Positions 52,134 through 60,971 of a stretch of 64,000 nt of DNA are shown piece by piece. The notes under the pieces are model-generated. The model was not told the origin of the DNA, made no database searches, and saw only the letters and a list, made by a program, of their open reading frames with translations. Position numbers and translations under genes: made by a program. Location of the stretch: positions 1 to 64,000 of the forward strand of contig NZ_RKLP01000002.1 of NCBI RefSeq assembly GCF_004011865.1. The letters run 5' to 3'. Source of the stretch: Prescottella agglutinans (lineage in GTDB: Bacteria; Actinomycetota; Actinomycetes; Mycobacteriales; Mycobacteriaceae). Numbering within the stretch: position 1 is the first letter of the stretch; every line of letters starts with the position of its first letter.

Positions 52134-52997
52134 TCAGGCGGCGCGGGCGGTCGCCGAGCCGAGGATCTCGGTGACCGCCCGGCCGAACGCGTCCGGGTCG
52201 CCGATCAGCCAGCCGTGGCAGCCGGCGACCCGGTGCACGTGCGGGTCGCGCAGCGCGGTGCGGAGCGATTCGAAGCTGGCGCGGGGGATGAAGGTGTCGC
52301 CGCGACTCCACAGCAGCGCGGTCGGCACGCCGCGATCGGCGATCGCCGACGCCTCGGCGCGCAGGTCCGCCGTCCGGGCCAGTTCCCCGATCCGCCACAG
52401 CGCCGCCGGGTCGCGGACGACGTTGCGCAGCGCGTCGCCGGCGATCGACGCGATCGCGGACACCGGCGTCCCGGTCAGGACCGCGTCGACGGCCGCGGAC
52501 GCACCCCACCGCCACAACGGCCGGTGGCGGATCTCGCGCACGATCCCGTCCGGGGCCCATGCGCCGCCGCCGACGGAGTTGACCAGGACCAGGTCCGACA
52601 CCCGGTCGCCGAGGGCGTGCGCGGACGCGAGCGCCACCCCGCCGCCGAACGAATGACCGACGACGGTGATCGGTTCGTCGACACCGACCGCATCCAGGAA
52701 CCGGCCGACCCACTGCGCGTATCCACCGAACCCGTGACTGCGCGCGGACAGCGCGCCGGTGCCTCCGAAGCCCGGCAGCGCGGGGGCGTAGACGCGCACC
52801 CCGGCCCCGGCCAACCGGCCGATCGCCCCCGCGTACGTGCGATGGGTGAGGCCGAAGCCGTGCAGGAACACGACCGGTCGGCCACGCCCGGCCGTAGCGT
52901 ACGGAACGGCCAGTCCGTCGACGTCCAGTTCCCGCCACGACGGGTCCACGCTCGACCGCGGATCGATCGTCGGGTGGAACTGCGGCTGTCGGCGCAT
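52134..52997 (-). CDS. Alpha/beta hydrolase
   Basis: About 287 residues; a serine hydrolase fold. HGFGLTHRTYAG is the oxyanion segment, GHSFGGGVAL the nucleophile elbow, SRGDTFIPRASF the acid site, and GCHGWLIGDP the catalytic His. The substrate is unknown. The ATG at 52997 is chosen because GAGG lies 6 nt upstream; a GTG at 53036 would add 13 residues. It converges on the LCAD-type gene with 3 bp between the stops and follows the large LuxR-type regulator gene. Confidence 0.85.
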   Translation of the reverse strand: MRRQPQFHPTIDPRSSVDPSWRELDVDGLAVPYATAGRGRPVVFLHGFGLTHRTYAGAIGRLAGAGVRVYAPALPGFGGTGALSARSHGFGGYAQWVGRFLDAVGVDEPITVVGHSFGGGVALASAHALGDRVSDLVLVNSVGGGAWAPDGIVREIRHRPLWRWGASAAVDAVLTGTPVSAIASIAGDALRNVVRDPAALWRIGELARTADLRAEASAIADRGVPTALLWSRGDTFIPRASFESLRTALRDPHVHRVAGCHGWLIGDPDAFGRAVTEILGSATARAA

Positions 52998-53135
52998 CGG
53001 GGGCCTCGTCTCGCGTGGTCGGGAAGGGACGCTCACAGCGTCGCCGTTCGTACCCGGCCCGCGCGACGGTAGAACTACCCGTTTGCATACGTGTTGCGCG
53101 CCACATCGCCCCTGCGGGCGGTCCGTCTCCGCAGC

Positions 53136-55505
53136 TCAGGACGACGGCTCGTGGCGGTGGGCGACGACCCACGCCGCGATCTGGGTGCGCGAGCCGAACC
53201 CGAGTTTGGCGAGCACCCGCTCGACGTGCCCCTCCGCCGTCCGCTGCGAGATCACCAGGGCCTCGGCGATCTCCCGGTTCGTGAGGCCGTCGGCGACGAG
53301 TTCCGCGACCTGGCGTTCGCGGCGGGTCAGCGCCGTCGTCTCGGCGGACGGCCGCACGATCCGCATGGGCGCGGTCGGGGCGTCCATCTCGGACCGCGAG
53401 AGGCCGGCGCCGTCCCCGCGACCGAGGGCGTAGTCGACGGCGTCGACGAAATCGAGTGCCGCGCCCTTCGCGAACGCCGCCTCGAACGCGCGGTCACCGA
53501 GGATCCGGCGGCACAGCCGACGGCACTCCTGGTGGCACGCCAGCATGGTCGGGATCAGGACCGGCGGCACGCCCATCCCGTGCCGGAGCGCCTCCGCCGC
53601 GCCGGACAGGACCGCGGCCCGCTCACCGTGCCGAGCGGCGGCCGCACCCCACGCCAGCGACTCGAGACATCCGGCGCCCGCGAAGTGGTCGCCCACCGAC
53701 CGGGTCAGCTGCAGCGCCTCGGTGAACAGTTCGGAGGCCCGACCGCGATTGCCCTGCCGCCACAGCGTCAGGGACAGCAGGTACATCGCCCGGGCGCGGT
53801 ACTCGCGCTCGCCGCGCGCCTCGGTGATCGCCAGGACCTCCTCGTGGCAGGCCTGGGCGCGCATCACGTCGCCGGTCATGCCGCAGACCAGTCCGGCGGC
53901 CTGCAGCGCCCAGATCAACCGGTGGACGTCCCCCGCCTCCCGGAACGGTGCCAGCGAGCTGTCCAGAAGCTCGAGCGCCCTCCCCAACTCGCCGCGGTAC
54001 AGCGCCTGCCGACCGGCGGCCTGGGCCACCATCGCGTCGGTCACCGAATCCCCCATGAGCCCCGCGAGTCGCTCCGCCTCCCCGACGAGTTCGGCTCCCG
54101 CCGCGAAGTCCTCCTGCATCCCCGCGAGTTGGCTGGCGACGCTCAGCGCCAGCACGCGCACCGGCACCGGCTGCGGGTCCGATGCCGCGAACGCGCGGTC
54201 GAACCAGCGCCGGGCCTCGCCGAAGTTCCCCCGACAGAACCAGAACGGAAACAGTGCGTTCGCCAGCCGGACGCCGCGCGCTCCCTCCCCCGGCTCGCCC
54301 GCACAGAACTCGAGCGCGTCGCGCAGGTTCGCCGTCTCGCGGGTGAGCCGGGTGATCCACTCCACCTGATGCGGACCGATCCAATCCGCGTCGGCACGCT
54401 CGGCGAGACCGAGGTACCAGTCCCGGTGCCGACGCCGGCACTCCGTGCGCTCACCCACCTCGTCGAGCTTCTCCAGGCCGTAGTCGCGCAGCGTCTCGAG
54501 CATCCCGTACCGCAGCACGGAACCCGATTCCTCGACGGTGAGGATCGACTTGTCGAGCAGCGAGGCCACCAGATCCAGCACGGCGCCCGTCCCGACCGCG
54601 TGTGGACAGATGCCTTCGACGGCGTCCAGTTCGAAGCCTCCGGAGAACACCGACAACCGACTCCACAACCGGCGCTCTTCGGGGGTGCAGAGGTCGTAGC
54701 TCCAGTCGACGCTCAGGCGCAGCGTCTGCTGACGGGACGGTGCCACCCGGCTGCCCGCGGTGAGCAGCCGGAAGCGATCGGTGAGCCGCTCCAGGAGTTG
54801 CTCCGCCGACAGCGCCCGCATCCGCGCGGCCGCCAGCTCGATCGGCAGCGGGAGCCCGTCGAGCCGCTGACAGATCCGGGCTATCGCCTTCCGGTTGTCC
54901 TCGGTGACAACGAAATCCTGGACGGCGGCGCGGGCTCGCTCGACGAACAGCGTCACCGATTCGTATCGCGGCAGCGCCTCCAGCGCGGGCAGCGACGCCG
55001 GATCCGGCACGGGTAGCGGGTGGACCAGGAGCAGCGCCTCCCCGCCCACGCCCAGTGCCTCGCGGCTCGTCGCGAGGACACGCAGCCCCGGGCATTCGCG
55101 CAGCAACTCGTCGACGAGTCTCGCGGCCGCCCCCACCAAGTGCTCGCAGTTGTCGAGAACCAGCAGGAGGTCGCGGCCGGCGAGATGCTCGACCAACAGG
55201 TCCATCGGCGAACGGGTCGCCATGTCGTGCAGCCCGAACACCGCTCCGACGGTGTCCGGAACCAGATCCGGCTCGTGCACCTCCGCCAACTCGACGAGCC
55301 ACGCGCCGTCCGGGAAGTCGCGCTGCACGTCCCCGGCGACCTCGAGCGCGAGCCGCGTCTTGCCCACTCCGCCGATGCCGGTCAACGTCACCAGTCGGGA
55401 CCCGGAGAGCAATCGCTTGGCCGCCGTCACCTCGCGGCGGCGTCCGACGAACGTCGTCAGCGCGGAGGGAAGATTCCCGATTCTGCTTCGTACGGCTGCT
55501 GACAT
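53136..55505 (-). CDS. LuxR-family STAND regulator (MalT-like)
   Basis: A 789-residue regulator. Walker A TGIGGVGKTRLA is near residue 42, LLLVLDNCEHL the Walker B, GLPLPIELAAAR the GLPL motif. A TPR-like helical region follows. The C-terminal LuxR helix-turn-helix (TRRERQVAELVADGLTNREI, EALVISQRTAEGHVERV) occupies residues about 725-789. It is likely an ATP-dependent signal-responsive activator. Its trigger and targets are unknown; the hydrolase gene downstream on the same strand is a candidate. The ATG at 55505 begins a conserved N-terminus (MSAAVRSRIGNLPSALTTF). Confidence 0.9.
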   Translation of the reverse strand: MSAAVRSRIGNLPSALTTFVGRRREVTAAKRLLSGSRLVTLTGIGGVGKTRLALEVAGDVQRDFPDGAWLVELAEVHEPDLVPDTVGAVFGLHDMATRSPMDLLVEHLAGRDLLLVLDNCEHLVGAAARLVDELLRECPGLRVLATSREALGVGGEALLLVHPLPVPDPASLPALEALPRYESVTLFVERARAAVQDFVVTEDNRKAIARICQRLDGLPLPIELAAARMRALSAEQLLERLTDRFRLLTAGSRVAPSRQQTLRLSVDWSYDLCTPEERRLWSRLSVFSGGFELDAVEGICPHAVGTGAVLDLVASLLDKSILTVEESGSVLRYGMLETLRDYGLEKLDEVGERTECRRRHRDWYLGLAERADADWIGPHQVEWITRLTRETANLRDALEFCAGEPGEGARGVRLANALFPFWFCRGNFGEARRWFDRAFAASDPQPVPVRVLALSVASQLAGMQEDFAAGAELVGEAERLAGLMGDSVTDAMVAQAAGRQALYRGELGRALELLDSSLAPFREAGDVHRLIWALQAAGLVCGMTGDVMRAQACHEEVLAITEARGEREYRARAMYLLSLTLWRQGNRGRASELFTEALQLTRSVGDHFAGAGCLESLAWGAAAARHGERAAVLSGAAEALRHGMGVPPVLIPTMLACHQECRRLCRRILGDRAFEAAFAKGAALDFVDAVDYALGRGDGAGLSRSEMDAPTAPMRIVRPSAETTALTRRERQVAELVADGLTNREIAEALVISQRTAEGHVERVLAKLGFGSRTQIAAWVVAHRHEPSS

Positions 55506-55613
55506 GGACCGCCACGCTTTCTCGCGCCCCTGCTGACTCGACGGTACCCCCGCCCGCGGCGAGTCGATGCTCGCCGAACGGATCCGGGCGGCGTCCCGAC
55601 CCGACCGCGGCAC

Positions 55614-55619
55614 TACCGT
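55614..55619 (+). promoter_or_regulatory. Putative leaderless -10 of the acetyltransferase gene
   Basis: TACCGT is 7 nt before the GTG at 55627, and no Shine-Dalgarno lies between. It supports GTG 55627 over the upstream ATG at 55567. Confidence 0.4.
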
Positions 55620-55626
55620 TGACCAC

Positions 55627-56331
55627 GTGGACGGCCATCAGATCGACATCATCCGGCTCGCGTGGGCGCGGGAACTCGGCCTCCCCGATCGTGCCCTCGA
55701 CGATCCCGGGGTCCGCCCCGTCCGGGTCGACGACTCGGACGGCCGCATTCGCTTCGTGACGATCGCGGGCGCCTGCGCGCTGGTCGGCCCCGCCTGGGCC
55801 GTGGAACGCGCACAGTCGCGTTCCGACGAGGAGCTCACCCGATCCGGTGGGCTGCTCGCGCTCGCGAAGGACCATTCCGGCCGCAGCTCCGGACCCGTCG
55901 AGCTGGGCTGGGCCGGCGACTTCGGCAAGGGCATCGCCGTCGAGGAACCCCTGGTCTCGCACGAGTTCGAACACGTCCTCGAACTCCAGGCCGCGTGCCC
56001 GCCCGACGACGTCGCCGAGGCCGGTCTCGGCGACAAGGCGAACTGGTTCACCGTCGTCGACGACGCGCACCGTCCGCTCGCATCGGCCGGGTACGCGGAA
56101 TGGCAGGGGATCATCGCGGACATGGGTGCGCTCACCGCGCCGCGCGCCCGCCGACGCGGATTCGGTGCCACCGCCACCCGCCTCGCCACCAACGACGCCC
56201 TCGACGCGGGGTTGATCCCGCAGTGGCGGGCCCATCGGGACAACGTCGCGTCCCGGCGGCTGGCGGCCGGCCTCGGGTACGAGGAACTCGGAACGTACGT
56301 GTCGATCGCGGTGGCGCCCAGTACCGTGTGA
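55627..56331 (+). CDS. GNAT-family N-acetyltransferase-like protein
   Basis: A 234-residue protein. The C-terminal half has the acetyl-CoA-binding pattern of GNAT enzymes (ADMGALTAPRARRRGFGATATRLA) and a following strand-helix with RDNVASRRLAAGLGYEELGTYVSIAV. The N-terminal half is a partner domain typical of long actinobacterial GNATs. The acceptor substrate is unknown. The start is GTG 55627, chosen from a leaderless promoter (55614-55619). The next gene begins 30 bp after its stop in the same direction. Confidence 0.82.
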   Translation: MDGHQIDIIRLAWARELGLPDRALDDPGVRPVRVDDSDGRIRFVTIAGACALVGPAWAVERAQSRSDEELTRSGGLLALAKDHSGRSSGPVELGWAGDFGKGIAVEEPLVSHEFEHVLELQAACPPDDVAEAGLGDKANWFTVVDDAHRPLASAGYAEWQGIIADMGALTAPRARRRGFGATATRLATNDALDAGLIPQWRAHRDNVASRRLAAGLGYEELGTYVSIAVAPSTV

Positions 56332-56360
56332 GAGGGAGCGACACACGGAGCTGATGCGCG

Positions 56361-57443
<1,083 letters not shown>

Positions 57444-57448
57444 CCCGT

Positions 57449-57835
57449 CTATTCGCCGGCGTACGTCCCGAAGCTCCAGTACACGCCCTCCGGGTCGCGA
57501 CACGTGAAGCCGCGGGAACCGAAGTCCTCGTCGACGAGCCCCTTGACCACCACCGCGCCGGCGTCCACCGCGCGGGTGTAGAGGCCGTCCGGATCGTCGG
57601 TGACGAGGTAGACCGCGCCGACACCGGCGGGCAGATCCGCCAGCACCGAGTCCGGCCGCACCGAGCCGAGCATCACGCCCCCGCCGCCCGGCCACCCGAG
57701 TTCCGCGTGATCGACCCGATCGCCCTCGCCGTAGATCGCCTTCTCCTCGAAGCCGAACGCCTCGACGAGGAACACGATCGCCGCCCGCGCATTCGCGTAC
57801 TGCAGTGCCGGCCACACCCTGGTGGTACCACCCAT
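57449..57835 (-). CDS. VOC-superfamily (glyoxalase-like) protein
   Basis: A 128-residue vicinal-oxygen-chelate protein with the paired beta-alpha-beta-beta-beta repeats: ALQYANARAAIVFLVEAFGFEE, then GAVYLVTDDPDGLYTRAVDAG and the terminal RGFTCRDPEGVYWSFGTY. Members bind a divalent metal and act as lyases, dioxygenases or resistance proteins; no reaction can be fixed. The ATG at 57835 follows AGGTGAGCGAC. It is preceded by the 26-bp tandem palindromic repeats, which may regulate it. Confidence 0.85.
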   Translation of the reverse strand: MGGTTRVWPALQYANARAAIVFLVEAFGFEEKAIYGEGDRVDHAELGWPGGGGVMLGSVRPDSVLADLPAGVGAVYLVTDDPDGLYTRAVDAGAVVVKGLVDEDFGSRGFTCRDPEGVYWSFGTYAGE

Positions 57836-57846
57836 GTCGCTCACCT

Positions 57847-57924
57847 GCCTCGCAGTCGTGGACTGCACCAGTGCCTCGCAGTCGTGGACTGCACCAGTGC
57901 CTCGGAGTCGCGGACTGCACCAGC
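57847..57924. repeat. Three 26-bp tandem repeats, each carrying a palindrome
   Basis: Copies at 57847-57872, 57873-57898 and 57899-57924. The first two are identical; the third has three substitutions. Each contains GCAGTC-GTG-GACTGC (imperfect in copy three). A partial relative, GAGTCGTGGAC, lies at 57961-57971. The array sits between the divergent VOC gene and the gene at 58044. The 26-bp spacing (about 2.5 helical turns) fits a cooperative binding-site array. Confidence 0.8.
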
Positions 57925-57981
57925 CTATCCGCGGCAATGCAGCCCTGCCTGGGAATTCCGGAGTCGTGGACCCGGTTTCCA

Positions 57982-57987
57982 TATAGT
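57982..57987 (+). promoter_or_regulatory. Putative -10 of the gene at 58044
   Basis: TATAGT lies 56 nt upstream of the ATG and just downstream of the repeat array and its partial fourth copy. It is a strong -10 in an otherwise GC-rich region. Confidence 0.45.
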
Positions 57988-58043
57988 CGGATACGGAGCG
58001 ACCGCCCGCGTGCCGGGACCGGGATACCGAGATGAGGACTGGG

Positions 58044-58784
58044 ATGGCCGAGAAGCAGGGGCGGATCGAATCGACGATCGTCTCCGTGCTCGACAACGCG
58101 AGCCGGCTGCAGGCGCCGGCCGTCTCGAAGTACGTCGAGCGGGTGCGGCGGGCGCACCCCGACGACACGCCCGCACAGATCGTCGAGCGCATGGAGAAGA
58201 TGTTCCTGACCGCGGTGACCAGCAGCGGCAGCGCGGTCGGCGCCGCAGCGGCGGTGCCGGCAGTCGGGACCGCGGCGTCGATCGCCGCGGTCGGCGCCGA
58301 GACCGCGTTCTTCCTGGAGGCGTCGGCGCTCCTGACGCTCGCGGTCGCCTCCGTCCACGGCATCTCCCCGCACGACCATCAGCAACGCCGTGCGCTCGTC
58401 CTCGCCGTCGCCCTGGGCGAATCCGGCATGGAGATCGTCGAGCGCGCAACCGGCCTGACCGCGACCAACTGGGCGCGACTCGTCACGGGCCGGATCCCGC
58501 CCGGGACCATGCGGGCGATGAACAGCTCCCTCGTACGCAAGTTCGTCACGAAGTACGCCGCGAAGCGCAGCGCCCTCATCCTGGGCAAACTGCTCCCGGC
58601 CGGGGTCGGTGCGGTGATCGGCGGAGCCGGAAACCGTGCGATCGGCCGCGGAGTCATCGACAATGCACGTGAAGCGTTCGGCCCGGCCCCGGCGGTCTGG
58701 CCGGATCGAGTCGCCACGACCGACAGCCGGGCCCGGCTGCACGTCGTCCCGCCACCGAGCGAGCCGCGCAGCGTCCGGTCCTGA
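58044..58784 (+). CDS. Conserved hypothetical protein with a hydrophobic central region
   Basis: A 246-residue protein. Residues about 55-110 form a long Ala/Gly/Val hydrophobic stretch (SSGSAVGAAAAVPAVGTAAS, then TAFFLEASALLTLAVASVHG) that could be one or two membrane segments. The C-terminal region has another small hydrophobic segment (LLPAGVGAVIGGAG) and a basic tail. I do not recognise a named family. It is just downstream of the tandem repeats and has a good -10. The following hydrolase gene starts 28 bp later, so the two may form an operon. Confidence 0.7.
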   Translation: MAEKQGRIESTIVSVLDNASRLQAPAVSKYVERVRRAHPDDTPAQIVERMEKMFLTAVTSSGSAVGAAAAVPAVGTAASIAAVGAETAFFLEASALLTLAVASVHGISPHDHQQRRALVLAVALGESGMEIVERATGLTATNWARLVTGRIPPGTMRAMNSSLVRKFVTKYAAKRSALILGKLLPAGVGAVIGGAGNRAIGRGVIDNAREAFGPAPAVWPDRVATTDSRARLHVVPPPSEPRSVRS

Positions 58785-58812
58785 CCGGTCCACCCGACGA
58801 GAGGACGTCGCC

Positions 58813-59631
58813 GTGCGCACCGACAGTTTCGAAGGTCCCCACGTCCTGTCCGCCGGATCCGGCGGACGCACCGTCGTTCTGCTGCACGGCTATTCGGACC
58901 ACGGCGGCACCTGGCAGAAGGTGACGCCGACACTGGCCCGGCACTTCCGGGTGCTCGTGGTGGACCTGCCCGGATTCGGGCGCAGCGCGGGCACCTGGCG
59001 GGAACCGCTCATCGACGGGTACGTCGAGACCCTCAGCGCGCTCACCGACGACGAACCCGGCCCGGTCAGCGTGATCGGCAACTCGCTCGGCGCGGTCACC
59101 GCACTCGCGTGGGCGTCGGCCCGCCCGGACCGCGTCGCCGACGTCGTCCTGTCCGACATGCCGGGCATCTCCCGGATCCCCCGATCGTGGACGCGCGGTA
59201 CGGAACTGCGCATGGACCGGATGGCGCGCGTGCTCGCCGGGCCGGTCCCCGACCGGTACGTCCAACAGATGATCGGCGCGATGTACGCGGGCGCCGCGCT
59301 GCGGCATCCTCGTCGCGCGGACGCCCGCGTGCGCGCCGACTACACGCAGCACTACGCGACCAAGCGGCAGGTGGCCGACCTGCTGGCGATCGGCCGCGTC
59401 GTCATCCGGGAGATCGCGGACCTACCGATCCCGGCGATGATCGACGCCCTCACGGTGCCGGCGCTGTTGCTGTGGGGCGCGAACGACCTGCTCACGCCGG
59501 CGCGGGCGGCCCGGCGAATCACCACCACCACGGACCGTCGGGTCGCGATCATCCCCAGTTGCGGACACTGCCCGCAACTGGACTGTCCCAGCGAGTTCCT
59601 CGCCGAGGTACTGCCGTTCCTGGACGGCTGA
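58813..59631 (+). CDS. Alpha/beta hydrolase
   Basis: A 272-residue serine hydrolase. LLHGYSDHGGTW is the oxyanion segment, GNSLGAVTAL the nucleophile elbow (Ser in GNSLG), WGANDLLTPARAA the acid site and SCGHCPQLDCP the catalytic His. The start is GTG 58813 with GAGAGG 8 nt upstream. It probably follows the gene at 58044 in one transcript. The substrate is unknown; the fold includes a cap region of about 70 residues. Confidence 0.88.
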   Translation: MRTDSFEGPHVLSAGSGGRTVVLLHGYSDHGGTWQKVTPTLARHFRVLVVDLPGFGRSAGTWREPLIDGYVETLSALTDDEPGPVSVIGNSLGAVTALAWASARPDRVADVVLSDMPGISRIPRSWTRGTELRMDRMARVLAGPVPDRYVQQMIGAMYAGAALRHPRRADARVRADYTQHYATKRQVADLLAIGRVVIREIADLPIPAMIDALTVPALLLWGANDLLTPARAARRITTTTDRRVAIIPSCGHCPQLDCPSEFLAEVLPFLDG

Positions 59632-59649
59632 AGGCGTCGTCCCGGTCGG

Positions 59650-59655
59650 TACAGT
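59650..59655 (+). promoter_or_regulatory. Putative leaderless -10 of the DUF6153 gene
   Basis: TACAGT is 7 nt before the ATG at 59663 without any Shine-Dalgarno between. This is the same spacing seen at nfo and the lipoprotein gene at 18768. Confidence 0.4.
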
Positions 59656-59662
59656 TGAACCC

Positions 59663-60061
59663 ATGGCCGGGCAGGTGCGAGCGTCGATCACTCGCTTCGC
59701 GGCGCTGTGTGCCCTCGCGTTCGGCGTCCTCGCGATGCACCACGTGACCACGGCACCCCTCGGCCCGGTTGCCGCCGTCGGCCACCACGGCTCCGAACAC
59801 GCGACCGGCGGCGCCGCATCACCGATGGATCCGGCCCCCGCACCCGACCACCCGACCGACCACCTCGGCTTCCACGTGTGCCTGGCCGTGTTGCTGGCCG
59901 CGACACTCACCCTCGCGGTGTGGGTGCTGTTGAGAACCGCCCGGGCGCAGCACGTGTGGGTCCATCGCGCGTCGGGTCCCGCGCGGCGCGCCGGACGCGC
60001 TCCCCCGTTCGTTCCGACGACCTCGGAATTCCTGTCGTCTCTGTGCATCCTGCGGGTGTGA
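59663..60061 (+). CDS. DUF6153-like small membrane protein
   Basis: A 132-residue protein with an N-terminal hydrophobic helix (FAALCALAFGVLA), a His-rich loop (MHHVTTAP, VGHHGSEH, DHPTDHLGFH) and a second membrane helix (VCLAVLLAATLTLAVWVLL). This matches DUF6153, which commonly sits directly upstream of DUF305 proteins in actinobacteria. Extracytoplasmic His clusters suggest a metal-ion role, probably copper. It is 79 bp from the DUF305 gene and probably co-transcribed. Confidence 0.75.
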   Translation: MAGQVRASITRFAALCALAFGVLAMHHVTTAPLGPVAAVGHHGSEHATGGAASPMDPAPAPDHPTDHLGFHVCLAVLLAATLTLAVWVLLRTARAQHVWVHRASGPARRAGRAPPFVPTTSEFLSSLCILRV

Positions 60062-60140
60062 CAGGGCCACTGCGGCGCGGCGCAGAGCCGTTCCGGCCGC
60101 AGTCCGGTTCCTCGGATCACCCACGAAGAAAGCACAGGTC

Positions 60141-60863
60141 ATGAACAGCAAGCGAATGCTCGTCAGCATCGGTGCCGCCGCGGCGGCCGTCACCCTCCTC
60201 GTCGGTTGCGCGGACGACGAGTCCGGCGACGGCACGAACGGCACCGCCGTGACGACGTCGGCGAACGCCTCCGGCACCGCCGAACAGGGCGGCGCCCACA
60301 ACGAGGCCGACGTGGCGTACGTCCAGATGATGATTCCGCACCACGAGCAGGCGGTCGAGATGGCCGAACTCGTCCCGAGTCGCAGCAGCAACCCCGACGT
60401 CGTCGCGCTCGCCGCGCAGATCGAGCAGGCCCAGGCGCCCGAGATCGAACAGATGGAGGGGTGGCTGAAGGCGTGGGGCGCGCCCGAACCGAGCAAGGTC
60501 CCCATGCCCGGGAACGGCGAGACCACCGCCGGCGGCACGGACCACGACGGGATGGACCACGGCGGCACCATGCCCGGCATGCCGATGACGAGCGCGCCCG
60601 GGATGTCGGGGATGCCCGGGATGGAGGGCGGCGGCCACGGCATGATGACCGCCGAACAGATGCAGTCCCTCGAGAACGCGAAGGGACCCGAGTTCGATCG
60701 CATGTGGCTCGAGATGATGATCGAGCACCACCAGGGCGCGGTCGCCGGTTCGGAACAGATCCTGAACACCGGTGAGAGCGAGCAGGTCCGGCAGTTGGCG
60801 CAGCAGATCGTGACGACCCAGCAGGCCGAGATCGCCCAGATGGAGGCCCTGCTCCAGAAGTAG
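60141..60863 (+). CDS. DUF305 lipoprotein, Met/His-rich (copper-associated)
   Basis: A 240-residue lipoprotein. The lipobox is LLVGC (Cys23). A DUF305 ferritin-like helical domain has MIPHHEQAVEMAEL and a second copy MIEHHQGAVAGSEQ. Between them, residues about 130-170 are rich in Met, His and Gly (DHDGMDHGGTMPGMPM, GMSGMPGMEGGGHGMM). DUF305 proteins are induced by copper and often linked to copper resistance. It is secreted and membrane-anchored, so it would bind Cu in the envelope. It pairs with the DUF6153 gene and ends at a hairpin. Confidence 0.9.
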   Translation: MNSKRMLVSIGAAAAAVTLLVGCADDESGDGTNGTAVTTSANASGTAEQGGAHNEADVAYVQMMIPHHEQAVEMAELVPSRSSNPDVVALAAQIEQAQAPEIEQMEGWLKAWGAPEPSKVPMPGNGETTAGGTDHDGMDHGGTMPGMPMTSAPGMSGMPGMEGGGHGMMTAEQMQSLENAKGPEFDRMWLEMMIEHHQGAVAGSEQILNTGESEQVRQLAQQIVTTQQAEIAQMEALLQK

Positions 60864-60870
60864 GCCGGAC

Positions 60871-60919
60871 GGGCTGCGCACCGGGGGTCGCCGCCGCGGC
60901 GTCCCACGGTGCGCAGCCC
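60871..60919 (+). terminator. Hairpin after the DUF305 gene
   Basis: Perfect 13-bp arms (60871-60883 and 60907-60919) flank a 23-nt loop that is itself GC-rich. It starts 8 bp after the DUF305 stop; no T-run. Confidence 0.6.
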
Positions 60920-60971
60920 GAACCGACCGGTCCCCCGGGTACTCTCACTCGACTGACATCGAGGGGGATCA

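Noticed and set aside
53000-53036. GTG 53036 as start of the alpha/beta hydrolase.
   Set aside because: It adds a non-conserved basic stretch and lacks a ribosome-binding site; ATG 52997 has GAGG.
57847-57924. CRISPR array at the 26-bp repeats.
   Set aside because: The copies are contiguous without unique spacers, there are only three, and no cas gene is present.
60884-60906. A separate nested hairpin inside the loop of the DUF305 terminator.
   Set aside because: CGCCGCGGCG is a short local palindrome in GC-rich sequence and does not need a separate function.
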